From contig JAFAQO010000444.1 of assembly GCA_019246375.1 (NCBI GenBank), positions 1 to 6,637 of the forward strand: a DNA stretch of 6,637 nt. Direction: 5' to 3'. Positions 1 to 5,810 of this stretch are shown piece by piece. The translations under genes and the position numbers were made by a program. The notes under the pieces were generated by a model, which did not search any database, was not told the origin of the DNA, and saw only the letters and a list, made by a program, of their open reading frames with translations. The stretch comes from Mycobacterium sp. (GTDB taxonomy: Bacteria; Actinomycetota; Actinomycetes; Mycobacteriales; Mycobacteriaceae). Numbering within the stretch: the stretch's first letter is position 1; each line of letters begins with the position of its first letter.

Positions 1-948
1 CGCGGTTGCGACTATCCCGGGATTGCTCTTCAGCCCCGCTTCCACGCTTTCCGGCTGCCATCCCTTGATCGTGACAAACGCGTCCGGGTTTCCGCGCAGC
101 TCGATCTCGTAGCGTGTCCCCGCGGGAGCGAAAGACCATGGCGGATCGAGATTTTCCTCGCCCATCAGCCAGTTCACCGTGATCCGGACCACCACCGTGT
201 CACCCACCAGCGCCTCCCAGTGGAAGCGGCGCCCGGCAACCTGGCCTGGCTCGATCACCCCGATCGGCGAGTCGATCGGCGCGGTGGCGACCGCCACCTC
301 CTGCGATGGACGGATCTGAGGATCGGCGGCGAAGCCCAACCGGTCGACACACAATCGCGCCGACTGAATGAAGCCGCTGTTGAGCATTTTTTGCATTGGC
401 CCGGTCAACGCGCTATCGGGGGTCCCCCCGAAGCCCATCACATAGCGCAATACGTCCGGAGCGTCGTAGGTCCGCAGGTCCGAATACTCTTCGCAACGCA
501 CGAAAGTCACACCGGTGGACATCACCGACAGCAACAGCGGGAAAAGCTCGCTGACGGCACCGGGTGCGATGCCGACGCCGTGCAGCGTCGCATTGCCGGC
601 CTGCGCGGCCACTTCCAGCGGGGCGGCCGCCCGTTCGCTGGGATAGACCCAGCCGACGGGGGTAACGACGTTCTTGCCGGAGCGCAGCAGCGCGGCGACC
701 TCCTCCACGTTGGCCACCAACGGCGCATAGATCACCGCATCGGCGTCGAGCGCGAGCACCTCGTCGAGGCTGTTGGTGGCGGTCACGCCGAGCGGCGCTG
801 TGCCGATGATCTCGCCGACGTCCTTGCCGCTCTTGGCCTCTGAATGCACCCAGCATCCCACGAGCTCGAGTTCGGGATGTTCCAGCACGCCCTTGATCGC
901 GGCTACCCCGACCGAACCGGTTGCCCATTGCACGACCCGTAGGCCCAT
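1..948 (-). CDS. Dihydrodipicolinate-reductase-like NAD(P)-dependent oxidoreductase, Rv1059-like (3' end outside window)
   Basis: 316 codons are visible from an ATG at 948, and the frame is still open at base 1. Residues 3-14 give a beta strand followed by the dinucleotide-binding loop WATGSVG (8-14), then HPELELVGCWVHS (24-36), the N-terminal Rossmann fold typical of the mycobacterial DapB / 2,4-diaminopentanoate-dehydrogenase-like family. GIAPGAVSELFP (127-137) starts the second half. The substrate is unknown; true lysine biosynthesis is unlikely because these paralogues differ from genuine DapB. The start has AGGAG at 958-962, nine bases upstream; an in-frame GTG two codons earlier is too close to that site. 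Its position after a fadD14-like gene matches my recollection of Rv1059 (about 354 residues), so roughly 40 residues are missing. The ribosome-binding site appears to be supplied by the inserted element. Confidence 0.82.
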   Translation of the reverse strand, partial: MGLRVVQWATGSVGVAAIKGVLEHPELELVGCWVHSEAKSGKDVGEIIGTAPLGVTATNSLDEVLALDADAVIYAPLVANVEEVAALLRSGKNVVTPVGWVYPSERAAAPLEVAAQAGNATLHGVGIAPGAVSELFPLLLSVMSTGVTFVRCEEYSDLRTYDAPDVLRYVMGFGGTPDSALTGPMQKMLNSGFIQSARLCVDRLGFAADPQIRPSQEVAVATAPIDSPIGVIEPGQVAGRRFHWEALVGDTVVVRITVNWLMGEENLDPPWSFAPAGTRYEIELRGNPDAFVTIKGWQPESVEAGLKSNPGIVATA

Positions 949-957
949 GAGCACGTT

Positions 958-962
958 CTCCT
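958..962 (-). promoter_or_regulatory. Ribosome-binding site AGGAG, probably contributed at least partly by the IS left end
   Basis: On the minus strand AGGAG lies nine bases before the ATG of the oxidoreductase gene. The proposed left boundary of the IS110 element falls at or inside this motif (CT at 958-959 or TCCT at 959-962). The matching flank on the far side of the element reads AGGAAG on the same strand. The gene therefore keeps a good Shine-Dalgarno sequence after the insertion. Confidence 0.55.
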
Positions 963-969
963 AATCGGT

Positions 970-975
970 TAGTAG
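970..975 (+). promoter_or_regulatory. -10 half (TAGTAG) of the proposed circle-junction promoter
   Basis: TAGTAG lies about ten bases inside the proposed left end. In a circular form with right and left ends joined, it would sit 17 bp (CT at 958/2554 as core) or 18 bp (CT at 961/2558) downstream of TTGACA at 2543-2548. A start about seven bases downstream would fall near 982, just before the first hairpin. In the integrated state it has no matched -35. It is a weak -10 by itself (3 of 6 consensus positions), so the case rests on the spacing and on the perfect partner. Confidence 0.45.
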
Positions 976-981
976 GGATGG

Positions 982-1230
982 GTTGCCGGTCATAAGACCG
1001 AGATCTGTTCCGTGCGGGTCTGCCGCTTGGGTGACGCCTGGGTTCTCCGGTCGCTTGACGACTTTCGAGAGAGCGGCGCGCCTGGCGGCAGATCACGCGT
1101 TGTGGTGGTGGGATGCCGTTGCCCAAGCCCGCCGCAGGGTTGACTTCCCGATAGTTGTTCCCCAGCCTTGAGCTCTTCGACAGAACGAAGGTCCTGCGCT
1201 GGGCTGGAGTCACGGACGGCTACTGAGATG
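982..1230 (+). ncRNA. Putative IS110 bridge RNA in the left end
   Basis: IS110-group elements encode a structured RNA between the left end and the recombinase start; it pairs with donor and target DNA to guide recombination. The non-coding left end here is rich in complementary segments: CGGTC/GACCG (987-991/996-1000, loop ATAA), a 5' stem-loop; a ten-pair stem with one G-U pair, 1017-1026 with 1085-1094, enclosing 1035-1038/1075-1078, 1042-1047/1069-1074 and 1050-1053/1059-1062; 1105-1112 with 1128-1135 (two G-U pairs); and CCCAGC/GCTGGG (1161-1166/1198-1203) enclosing an asymmetric internal loop and CTTCG/CGAAG (1175-1179/1186-1190). The last has the stem, internal loop, hairpin form of a guide loop. 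Pairings were found by eye. I could not assign donor or target guides, and both ends are approximate. Confidence 0.5.
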
Positions 1231-1313
1231 ACGGACCGTTGAGTCCTGCGATTAGGGCGCCGCGCGTCTCCACCGGGAACAACAGAAATACCGAGCGAAG
1301 GAGTGCTGACACC

Positions 1314-2546
1314 TTGGGTTTGTATTGCGGAATTGATTGGGCCAGCGACCATCACGACATCGCCGTGGTCGATGATGACGGGCAGGTGGTGATGCGCGGG
1401 CGAGTCGGCAATGACGCGGCCGGCTTTGCGCAGGCATTGACGCTGCTGGCCCAGGCCGGTGACGATCCTCAGGATCTGATCCCGGTGGGCATCGAAACCG
1501 ACCGCGGGTTGTGGGTGGCCGCCCTGCGAGAAACCGGCCGGGCGATCTATCCGATCAACCCCCTGACGGCGTCGCGCTATCGAGCACGCTATGCGCTGTC
1601 GGGGGCCAAATCCGATGCCACCGACGCGGTGCTGCTGGCCAATATCGTGCGCACCGACCCCGGCACGCACCGCCGGTTGTCCGCCGACACCGAGTTGGCC
1701 CAGGCCATTAAAGTGCTGGCGCGCGCCCAACAAGACGCGGTGTGGGCGCGCCAGCAGATCGGTAACCAGATCCGCGACCTGCTCGGCGACTTCTACCCGG
1801 CCGCCCTGGTGGCCTTCGCCGAGCTGCCCAGCGGCGGGCTGGCCCGCCCCGATGCCCGGACCATCCTGGCCGCCGCAACCACCCCGGCTCAAGCCGCCAA
1901 GCTGACCCCAGCGCGACTGCGCAAGCTGCTGATCAAAGCCGGCCGCCGCCGCGACCTCGACCGCGACGTCGAGCGGCTGCGCGCCATCTTCACCGACACC
2001 TACCTGCACCAACCACCCATCGTGGAGAACGCGATGGGTATCCAGCTGGGGGCGCTGCTGCGCCAGTTCGAGGCCGCCAGTGCGGCCGTCGACGAACTCG
2101 CGCAGGCGGCGATCGCTCATTTCGAACAACACCCGGACGCCGCGATCATCACCAGTTTCCCCGGACTGGGAAAGCTGACCGGTGCCCGGGTGCTGGCCGA
2201 GATCGGCGATGACCGTACCCGTTTCGCCGATGCCCGCGGGCTCAAGGCCTTCGCCGGATCCGCCCCCATCACCCGCGCCAGCGGCAAGAAAACCGTTGTG
2301 ACACATCGGCACATCAAAAACCGGCGACTGGCCGCTGTCGGGGCGATCTGGGCGCTGGCCTCGCTGCGCGGCTCCCCGGGCGCCCGACGTCACTTCGATG
2401 CCCGGCGCGCCGCCGGAGACTGGAACCGCCAAGCCCAACGGCACCTGTTCAACAAATTCCTCGGCCAACTGCACCACTGCCTGCAAACCGGCCAGCTCTA
2501 TGACGAACACCGGGCGTTTCCACCTCCTCTCCCACTCGCGGCTTGA
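1314..2546 (+). CDS. tnp: IS110-family RNA-guided recombinase (transposase), 410 aa
   Basis: Catalyses excision to a circle and site-specific insertion of the element, probably directed by the bridge RNA encoded upstream. The N-terminal RuvC-like DEDD domain is complete: Asp8 (GIDWA), Glu61 (GIETDRG), Asp101 and Asp104 (SDATDAVLLAN). Residues about 195-270 are helical and probably coiled-coil. The C-terminal Tnp (Transposase_20) domain starts at ITSFPGLGKLTGARVLAEIG (279-298) and contains AFAGSAPITRASG (312-324); Ser323 of the SG motif is at the family's conserved serine position, with Ser316 as the alternative nucleophile. The chosen start is TTG at 1314, ten bases after AAGGAG (1298-1303); it gives the usual short lead before the GIDWA motif. 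An upstream in-frame TTG at 1239 would add 25 unusual residues and is disfavoured. Length is normal for mycobacterial IS110 members. Confidence 0.93.
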   Translation: MGLYCGIDWASDHHDIAVVDDDGQVVMRGRVGNDAAGFAQALTLLAQAGDDPQDLIPVGIETDRGLWVAALRETGRAIYPINPLTASRYRARYALSGAKSDATDAVLLANIVRTDPGTHRRLSADTELAQAIKVLARAQQDAVWARQQIGNQIRDLLGDFYPAALVAFAELPSGGLARPDARTILAAATTPAQAAKLTPARLRKLLIKAGRRRDLDRDVERLRAIFTDTYLHQPPIVENAMGIQLGALLRQFEAASAAVDELAQAAIAHFEQHPDAAIITSFPGLGKLTGARVLAEIGDDRTRFADARGLKAFAGSAPITRASGKKTVVTHRHIKNRRLAAVGAIWALASLRGSPGARRHFDARRAAGDWNRQAQRHLFNKFLGQLHHCLQTGQLYDEHRAFPPPLPLAA

Positions 2547-2548
2547 CA
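2543..2548 (+). promoter_or_regulatory. Perfect -35 box (TTGACA) at the IS right end
   Basis: TTGACA overlaps the transposase stop codon (TGA 2544-2546) and points outwards towards the right junction. IS110-family circles are known to assemble a promoter across the abutted ends, with the -35 from the right end. Joined to the left end it would pair with TAGTAG at 970-975 over 17-18 bp. In the integrated state it points into the 3' end of fadD14 and could cause antisense transcription there if the flank offered a -10; no convincing one is seen. Confidence 0.5.
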
Positions 2549-2578
2549 TCTAACTTCCTGAGATGTCTCTCGGCGTCC

Positions 2579-2612
2579 AGCGGTGTGCGCCGGGCCCTGC
2601 CCGGCCACCGCT
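2579..2612 (-). terminator. Strong two-part hairpin just after the fadD14 stop codon
   Basis: AGCGGTG (2579-2585) pairs with CACCGCT (2606-2612), and GCCGGGC (2589-2595) pairs with GCCCGGC (2599-2605) around a CCT loop, leaving a three-base bulge (2586-2588). That gives 14 G-C-rich pairs beginning at the last base of the fadD14 stop. No U-run follows on the minus strand, so it may be a U-less mycobacterial terminator, an attenuator or a 3'-end stabiliser. It lies outside the IS and predates it, so the oxidoreductase gene may already have been only partly co-transcribed with fadD14. Confidence 0.5.
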
Positions 2613-4243
2613 CAGTCGCGCACCTCGGTCACCTGATAGCAGTTGTCGGCGTGCCGAGAGCGGATGGCTTTCTTGTCGTACTTGCCGACGCTGGTGCGCG
2701 GAATCTCGTCGACGAATGTCCACCGTTCCGGCAACCACCACCGAACAACCTTATCCGCTAGGAAGTTTCGTAGTTCACCGGCATCGGCGCCGGCGCCTTC
2801 TTTGAGGACGACGACCGCTAGCGGCCGCTCTTGCCAACGCTCGTCGGGAACCCCGACGACCGCGGCCTCGACAACATCCGGGTGGGCGATCAGGCAGTTC
2901 TCCAACTCAACCGAGGAGATCCACTCCCCGCCGGACTTGATGACGTCCTTTGAGCGGTCAGTCAGCGTGATGAAACCCCGAGCGTCGATGCGGCCGACGT
3001 CGCCGGTGCGCAACCAACCCGATTGGAACTTCGACTCGTCGTGTCCCCGGTAGTAGGAACCGGTGATCCATGGGCCGCGGACCTCCAGTTCGCCGACGGC
3101 GTCGCCGTCGTTGGGTAGCACGTTGCCGTCGTCATCGACGATGCGGGTTTCCACGCCGCACACCGGCTGGCCCTGAGTGGCACGCAGGGGCCAATGCTGG
3201 TCATCCGGGGTACCCGGGGGCGGCCACGCCATGGTGGCCATCGGCGAGGTTTCGGTCATACCCCACAGCTGCCGGATCTGGACACCGTGTTTGTCTTCGA
3301 AGGTACGCATCAGCGAGACCGGAACGGCTGAGCCGCCGCAGGCGACCACTCGCAACGACGACATGTCGTGGGCCGGATCCTTCTCCAGGTGATGCATGAC
3401 GTCGTTCCAGATGGTCGGTACCGCGCCCGCCACCGTGGGCCGCAGCTTTTCGACCATGTCGATCAGCGATTCGGCGTCCAAGTGGCGATCGGGCAGTACC
3501 AGGTCAGCGCCCGCCATCAATGCCGCATAGGGCAGGCCCCACGCGTTGGCATGGAACATCGGCACGATCGGCAGCACACAATCGCTGGACCCGATCCCGA
3601 TCCCGTTGGCGGAGCAGGCCGCCATCGTGTGCAGGTAGCTCGAACGGTGGCTGTAGACCACACCTTTGGGGTTGCCGGTGGTGCCGCTGGTGTAGCACAT
3701 CGCGGCGGCCGAGTTCTCGTCGAACTGGGGCCAATCGAACTCGGTCGATTCGCCGCCGACAGCCTCGGCGTAGCGCAGCACCGTCTTGCCCGACTCCTGC
3801 AGCGGCGCGGTGTCGCCCTCCCCGACCGCGATTACGGTGTGCACGGTGTCGAGCCTGGCCAGCACGGGCGCGAGCAGTTTGGCCAGTGACAGGTCCACGA
3901 TGACGACTTGGTCTTCCGCTTCCGTTGCGACGAAGACAATCTGGTCGGCAAAAAGCCGGATGTTGAGCGTATGCAGCACTGCACCCATCGCCGGGATCGC
4001 CAGATACGCGACCAAATGCTCCTGGTTGTTCCACATGAACGTGGCGACCCGCTGGTCTCCGGTGATGCCGAGGCCCCGCAGCGCGTTCGCCAGCTGCGCG
4101 GCCTCTCGGCCAAGCTCCGCGTAGGTGCAGTCGCGGTAGCCGTCTCCGGTCGCGGTGGTGACCGTGCGCGCTCCGTGGACCCCAGTGGCATACCTGAGGA
4201 TGGCGGTGATCGTCAGCGGATAGTTCTGCATGGTGCTGTCCAT
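2612..4243 (-). CDS. fadD14: FadD14-like fatty-acid/medium-chain acyl-CoA synthetase (ANL adenylating enzyme), 543 aa
   Basis: Activates a carboxylic acid to an acyl-adenylate and then to the CoA thioester, in the cytoplasm. All core motifs of the adenylate-forming superfamily are present: P-loop YTSGTTGNPKG (184-194), VPMFHANAWG (227-236), QLWGMTETSP (325-334), TGD (413-415), hinge region DRSKDVIKSGGEWIS (429-443), and the C-terminal catalytic lysine Lys521 in PRTSVGKYDKK. It is full length; 543 residues equals the length I recall for M. tuberculosis FadD14 (Rv1058), and the neighbours agree, so the symbol rests on length plus synteny. Substrate chain length cannot be read from sequence. The ATG at 4243 has AAGG ten bases upstream; the next in-frame ATG (codon 5) is too far from that site. 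A hairpin follows the stop, and an IS110 element follows the hairpin. Confidence 0.88.
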   Translation of the reverse strand: MDSTMQNYPLTITAILRYATGVHGARTVTTATGDGYRDCTYAELGREAAQLANALRGLGITGDQRVATFMWNNQEHLVAYLAIPAMGAVLHTLNIRLFADQIVFVATEAEDQVVIVDLSLAKLLAPVLARLDTVHTVIAVGEGDTAPLQESGKTVLRYAEAVGGESTEFDWPQFDENSAAAMCYTSGTTGNPKGVVYSHRSSYLHTMAACSANGIGIGSSDCVLPIVPMFHANAWGLPYAALMAGADLVLPDRHLDAESLIDMVEKLRPTVAGAVPTIWNDVMHHLEKDPAHDMSSLRVVACGGSAVPVSLMRTFEDKHGVQIRQLWGMTETSPMATMAWPPPGTPDDQHWPLRATQGQPVCGVETRIVDDDGNVLPNDGDAVGELEVRGPWITGSYYRGHDESKFQSGWLRTGDVGRIDARGFITLTDRSKDVIKSGGEWISSVELENCLIAHPDVVEAAVVGVPDERWQERPLAVVVLKEGAGADAGELRNFLADKVVRWWLPERWTFVDEIPRTSVGKYDKKAIRSRHADNCYQVTEVRD

Positions 4244-4280
4244 CGATGTACCGCCTTACGGCTCTCGGCGCAGCATCGCC

Positions 4281-4310
4281 TCGCGTTCAGTCGCGCGAAT
4301 GCTAACGCGA
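4281..4310. repeat. Nested inverted repeat in the fadD14 leader (operator or RNA hairpin candidate)
   Basis: TCGCGTT (4281-4287) and AACGCGA (4304-4310) are perfect inverted arms. Between them, almost concentric, lies the perfect palindrome TCGCGCGA (4291-4298). The site is about 40-70 bases before the fadD14 start and touches the -10 of the ECF-type promoter candidate. It could bind a dimeric regulator or fold in the 5' leader. The factor is unknown. Confidence 0.4.
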
Positions 4311-4335
4311 CGCGGCTTGCTTCTGGCGAGTTCCC
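4309..4335 (-). promoter_or_regulatory. ECF-sigma-type promoter candidate for fadD14 (GGGAAC ... CGTC)
   Basis: On the minus strand GGGAAC (4330-4335) is followed after 17 bases by CGTC (4309-4312), close to the GGAAC/CGTT pattern used by mycobacterial stress sigma factors such as SigE and SigH. The -10 part departs from CGTT by one base. Identification is by eye only, in a 123-bp gap that otherwise lacks a clear promoter. Confidence 0.25.
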
Positions 4336-4358
4336 GCGAGAAGCCCTGGCGAACCCGC
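4323..4358. repeat. Imperfect direct repeat CTGGCGA-n-CCCGC, two copies 23 bp apart
   Basis: CTGGCGAGTTCCCGC (4323-4337) and CTGGCGAACCCGC (4346-4358) share CTGGCGA and CCCGC and differ in the middle. The first copy contains the -35 candidate GGGAAC (reverse strand). A 23-bp period is about two helical turns, which suits tandem regulator binding, but two copies may be chance in GC-rich DNA. Confidence 0.25.
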
Positions 4359-4366
4359 CCGGGCCG

Positions 4367-5389
4367 CTAGGTGAGCGCCGGCTCGAGCATTAACAGCCGG
4401 GGTAAACCGGCGGTGATGTCCTCGTCCGCTGCCTGGACAATCGGGGACGCGATGGATGCCACGGTGACGGAACCCGAGTAGTCGGCGACGTACAGACGGC
4501 GTCCGTCCGGACTTTCGATCACACACGACGGCTGCGTCCTGGCTGTGATAGCGCCGATGATCTCTTGCTCATAAATCGAAAGCACGGTGACACCGCTGTC
4601 GCTGACGAGGTAGGCCCGGTCACCGTCCCTGCTCAGGGCCAGCTGCGTGACGAATCTTCCAATCCCAAGTACCTTCGCGGTGCTGGTAACCATGCTGGTG
4701 CGGATGTCGACGACGTCGACCACTGCACTGAAGTCAGTACCGCAGCTGGCGACATAGGCTGTGCTGCCGTCGTGGCTCAGCGCCACGTCGCGAATGGGCG
4801 AGCCGATCTGGATGGAGCCGACGATGTGTCGCTCGCGCGCACCGATCACGACAAGCCTGCCATCGTATGGGCCGTTCGCAGCCACATACAGCCGCTGTCC
4901 ATCTGCACTGATGCGGGCATGTTGCGCGGTTACGCCCGGCGCCGCTGCGATCTCCACCACGTCGACGTCATGCGTTGTCGTGTCGACGATCGCGATGTCG
5001 GCACGTTCGCCCTCGGTTCGGCTGGCAAAAACATGCTTCGCGTCGGGGCTCACCGCCAGATCGGTCACGTTGAAAGCCAGCGGATGCATTCCGACGACGG
5101 CGGCGGCGCGCACGTCGATGACCGCGACGGCGTCGTAGGCCGCCGAGGCGGTGTTGACGTATACACGGTCACCGTCGGCAGCAGCCATCGCTACCGCGAA
5201 CGGCTCCTCGATTCCGGTGATGGTCTGGACGACGGCACACGTGCGCGTGTCGATCACCGAAACGCTGTTGCCGTTGGTCGTGATGAGTCGGCTGCCATCT
5301 GCGGTTGCGGCGATCCCGCCGATGGGACCGTTATTCACGGCGATCTCGGCGATGACCGAGAAACCGTTCACATATCGCGCGTCGCTCAC
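4367..5389 (-). CDS. Seven-bladed beta-propeller protein (YncE/YVTN type), Rv1057-like, 340 aa
   Basis: Seven repeats of about 40-48 residues each carry the propeller signature: Asp-Gly or a variant, a hydrophobic YVA-type strand, then a VxVID-type strand. The turns lie near residues 31, 72, 115, 163, 207, 255 and 295 (for example DGSRLITTNGNSVSVIDT, DGRRLYVADYSGSVTV), enough for one closed propeller. No enzyme motif, signal peptide or membrane segment is visible; a scaffold or binding role is the family expectation. The start is GTG at 5389; an in-frame stop lies only nine codons upstream with no other start between. The M. tuberculosis protein Rv1057 is, as I recall, about 50 residues longer, so the N-terminus differs. 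Rv1057 is reported to be controlled by MprAB, TrcRS and SigE. The gene precedes fadD14 by 123 bp. Confidence 0.82.
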   Translation of the reverse strand: MSDARYVNGFSVIAEIAVNNGPIGGIAATADGSRLITTNGNSVSVIDTRTCAVVQTITGIEEPFAVAMAAADGDRVYVNTASAAYDAVAVIDVRAAAVVGMHPLAFNVTDLAVSPDAKHVFASRTEGERADIAIVDTTTHDVDVVEIAAAPGVTAQHARISADGQRLYVAANGPYDGRLVVIGARERHIVGSIQIGSPIRDVALSHDGSTAYVASCGTDFSAVVDVVDIRTSMVTSTAKVLGIGRFVTQLALSRDGDRAYLVSDSGVTVLSIYEQEIIGAITARTQPSCVIESPDGRRLYVADYSGSVTVASIASPIVQAADEDITAGLPRLLMLEPALT

Positions 5390-5483
5390 TCGACTCCAGC
5401 CTTCACGTATTCGTCAGCACCCAGTAGCGCTGGCCGCGGCCGAGTCTAGCGACGCGATTCGGGCGAAAAACCGATTGATTCCC

Positions 5484-5511
5484 ACAGTAGTCACGCATGT
5501 CACACCGCCAA
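5484..5511 (-). promoter_or_regulatory. Sigma-A-like promoter candidate for the propeller gene
   Basis: On the minus strand TTGGCG (5506-5511) is followed after 16 bases by TACTGT (5484-5489), which fits the mycobacterial TANNNT -10. Transcription would start near 5477, giving a leader of about 88 bases before the GTG. A CTCAG motif (5512-5516) abuts the -35, the position for an activator or repressor. The leader contains the ten-base palindrome GGCCGCGGCC at 5432-5441. Confidence 0.35.
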
Positions 5512-5656
5512 CTCAGGGTGCGCTTAATAAGGGAATCTGCAGAATTGCCGCAATAGCCTCAGAGCGAACATCAAAGCGCCTACTTCTAGGTCTTATGCCG
5601 ATATCGCTAACGGGGTCTCTATCGCCACAGAGTTTTCTTAAATTAAAGATTCTCAG
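5512..5656. promoter_or_regulatory. Upstream control region: three CTCAG motifs and an AT-rich near-palindrome
   Basis: CTCAG occurs at 5512-5516, 5558-5562 and 5652-5656, all in one orientation, and CTTAAATTAAAG (5637-5648, one mismatched pair) is the core of an AT-rich patch unlike the surrounding DNA. In M. tuberculosis the Rv1057 promoter is reported to be complex and bound by MprA and by TrcR, which favours AT-rich DNA. These elements are candidates for the corresponding sites. The match to a defined MprA box was not established. Confidence 0.3.
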
Positions 5657-5810
5657 CGTTGGCCGTCGGAAGCGAGGCGGACATCACACCGGTCGGCCGA
5701 TGGTCGAGGGCGGCGGCGTCTGTGAGGACCCGTTCGCCCGTCTTTAAATGGCGGCTGCATCCTCCCACGGTCGGGAACTGCCGTCTGGACGAGTCCACCT
5801 CCACTACCCA

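Larger units (their letters stand above)
990..2549 (-). other. 519-codon antisense reading frame across the IS element (hed-like; expression unproven)
   Basis: An uninterrupted frame opens at ATG 2549 and runs antisense through the whole transposase and the bridge-RNA region. AGGAAG (2554-2559, minus strand) precedes the ATG by four bases and lies at or beyond the proposed right boundary, so flanking DNA would supply all or part of the ribosome-binding site. IS900 was described as inserting between the Shine-Dalgarno site and start codon of host genes, placing a complementary-strand hed frame under host signals; the geometry here is the same. Against it: the frame is codon-aligned opposite the transposase, and in GC-rich genes that frame tends to be open because the sense gene avoids TTA, CTA and TCA. 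The protein is Gly/Gln-rich without a recognisable domain. Confidence 0.25.
958..2559 (+). mobile_element. IS110-family insertion sequence (IS900-like arrangement), about 1.6 kb
   Basis: One DEDD/Tnp recombinase gene (1314-2546) has a long non-coding left end (about 350 bp) and a right end only about ten bases past the stop, as in the IS110 group proper. No terminal inverted repeats are seen, as expected for the family. TCCT occurs at 959-962 and 2556-2559, and CT, the usual IS110 core dinucleotide, at 958-959 and 2554-2555. Removing the element by either pairing leaves about 65 bp between the fadD14 stop and the oxidoreductase ATG, with an AGGAG- or AGGAAG-type site in place. The insertion separates two genes that I recall as neighbours in M. 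tuberculosis. Ends are uncertain by several bases. The element looks intact: no frameshift or stop in the transposase. Confidence 0.8.

Noticed and set aside
220..843. 207-codon plus-strand frame opposite the oxidoreductase gene
   Set aside because: Antisense shadow with a His/Arg/Gly-rich translation, no domain and no ribosome-binding site.
413..1213. 266-codon minus-strand frame
   Set aside because: It is a shadow of the oxidoreductase gene in another frame; the Arg/Gly-rich translation has no domain, while the real frame shows a clear Rossmann motif.
1239..1313. Upstream TTG start for the transposase
   Set aside because: It adds 25 residues without family similarity and has no good ribosome-binding site; AAGGAG correctly spaced before TTG 1314 is better.
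961..2553. CTAA at 961-964 and 2550-2553 as the element boundary
   Set aside because: This pairing gives only a 10-bp spacer in the circle-junction promoter; CT at 958/2554 or TCCT at 959/2556 gives 17-18 bp and also fits the host gene start.
2545..2567. GACATCT/AGATGTC inverted repeat around the transposase stop as a terminator or IS terminal repeat
   Set aside because: It straddles the proposed right junction, half IS and half flank, and has no counterpart at the left end, so it is probably coincidental.
4565..5449. 294-codon plus-strand frame
   Set aside because: Antisense shadow of the propeller gene; Asp/Val/Arg-rich with no motif, whereas the minus frame shows seven regular blades.
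5151..5747. 198-codon plus-strand frame
   Set aside because: Half lies opposite the propeller gene and half in the AT-richer promoter region; composition is not gene-like and no domain is seen.
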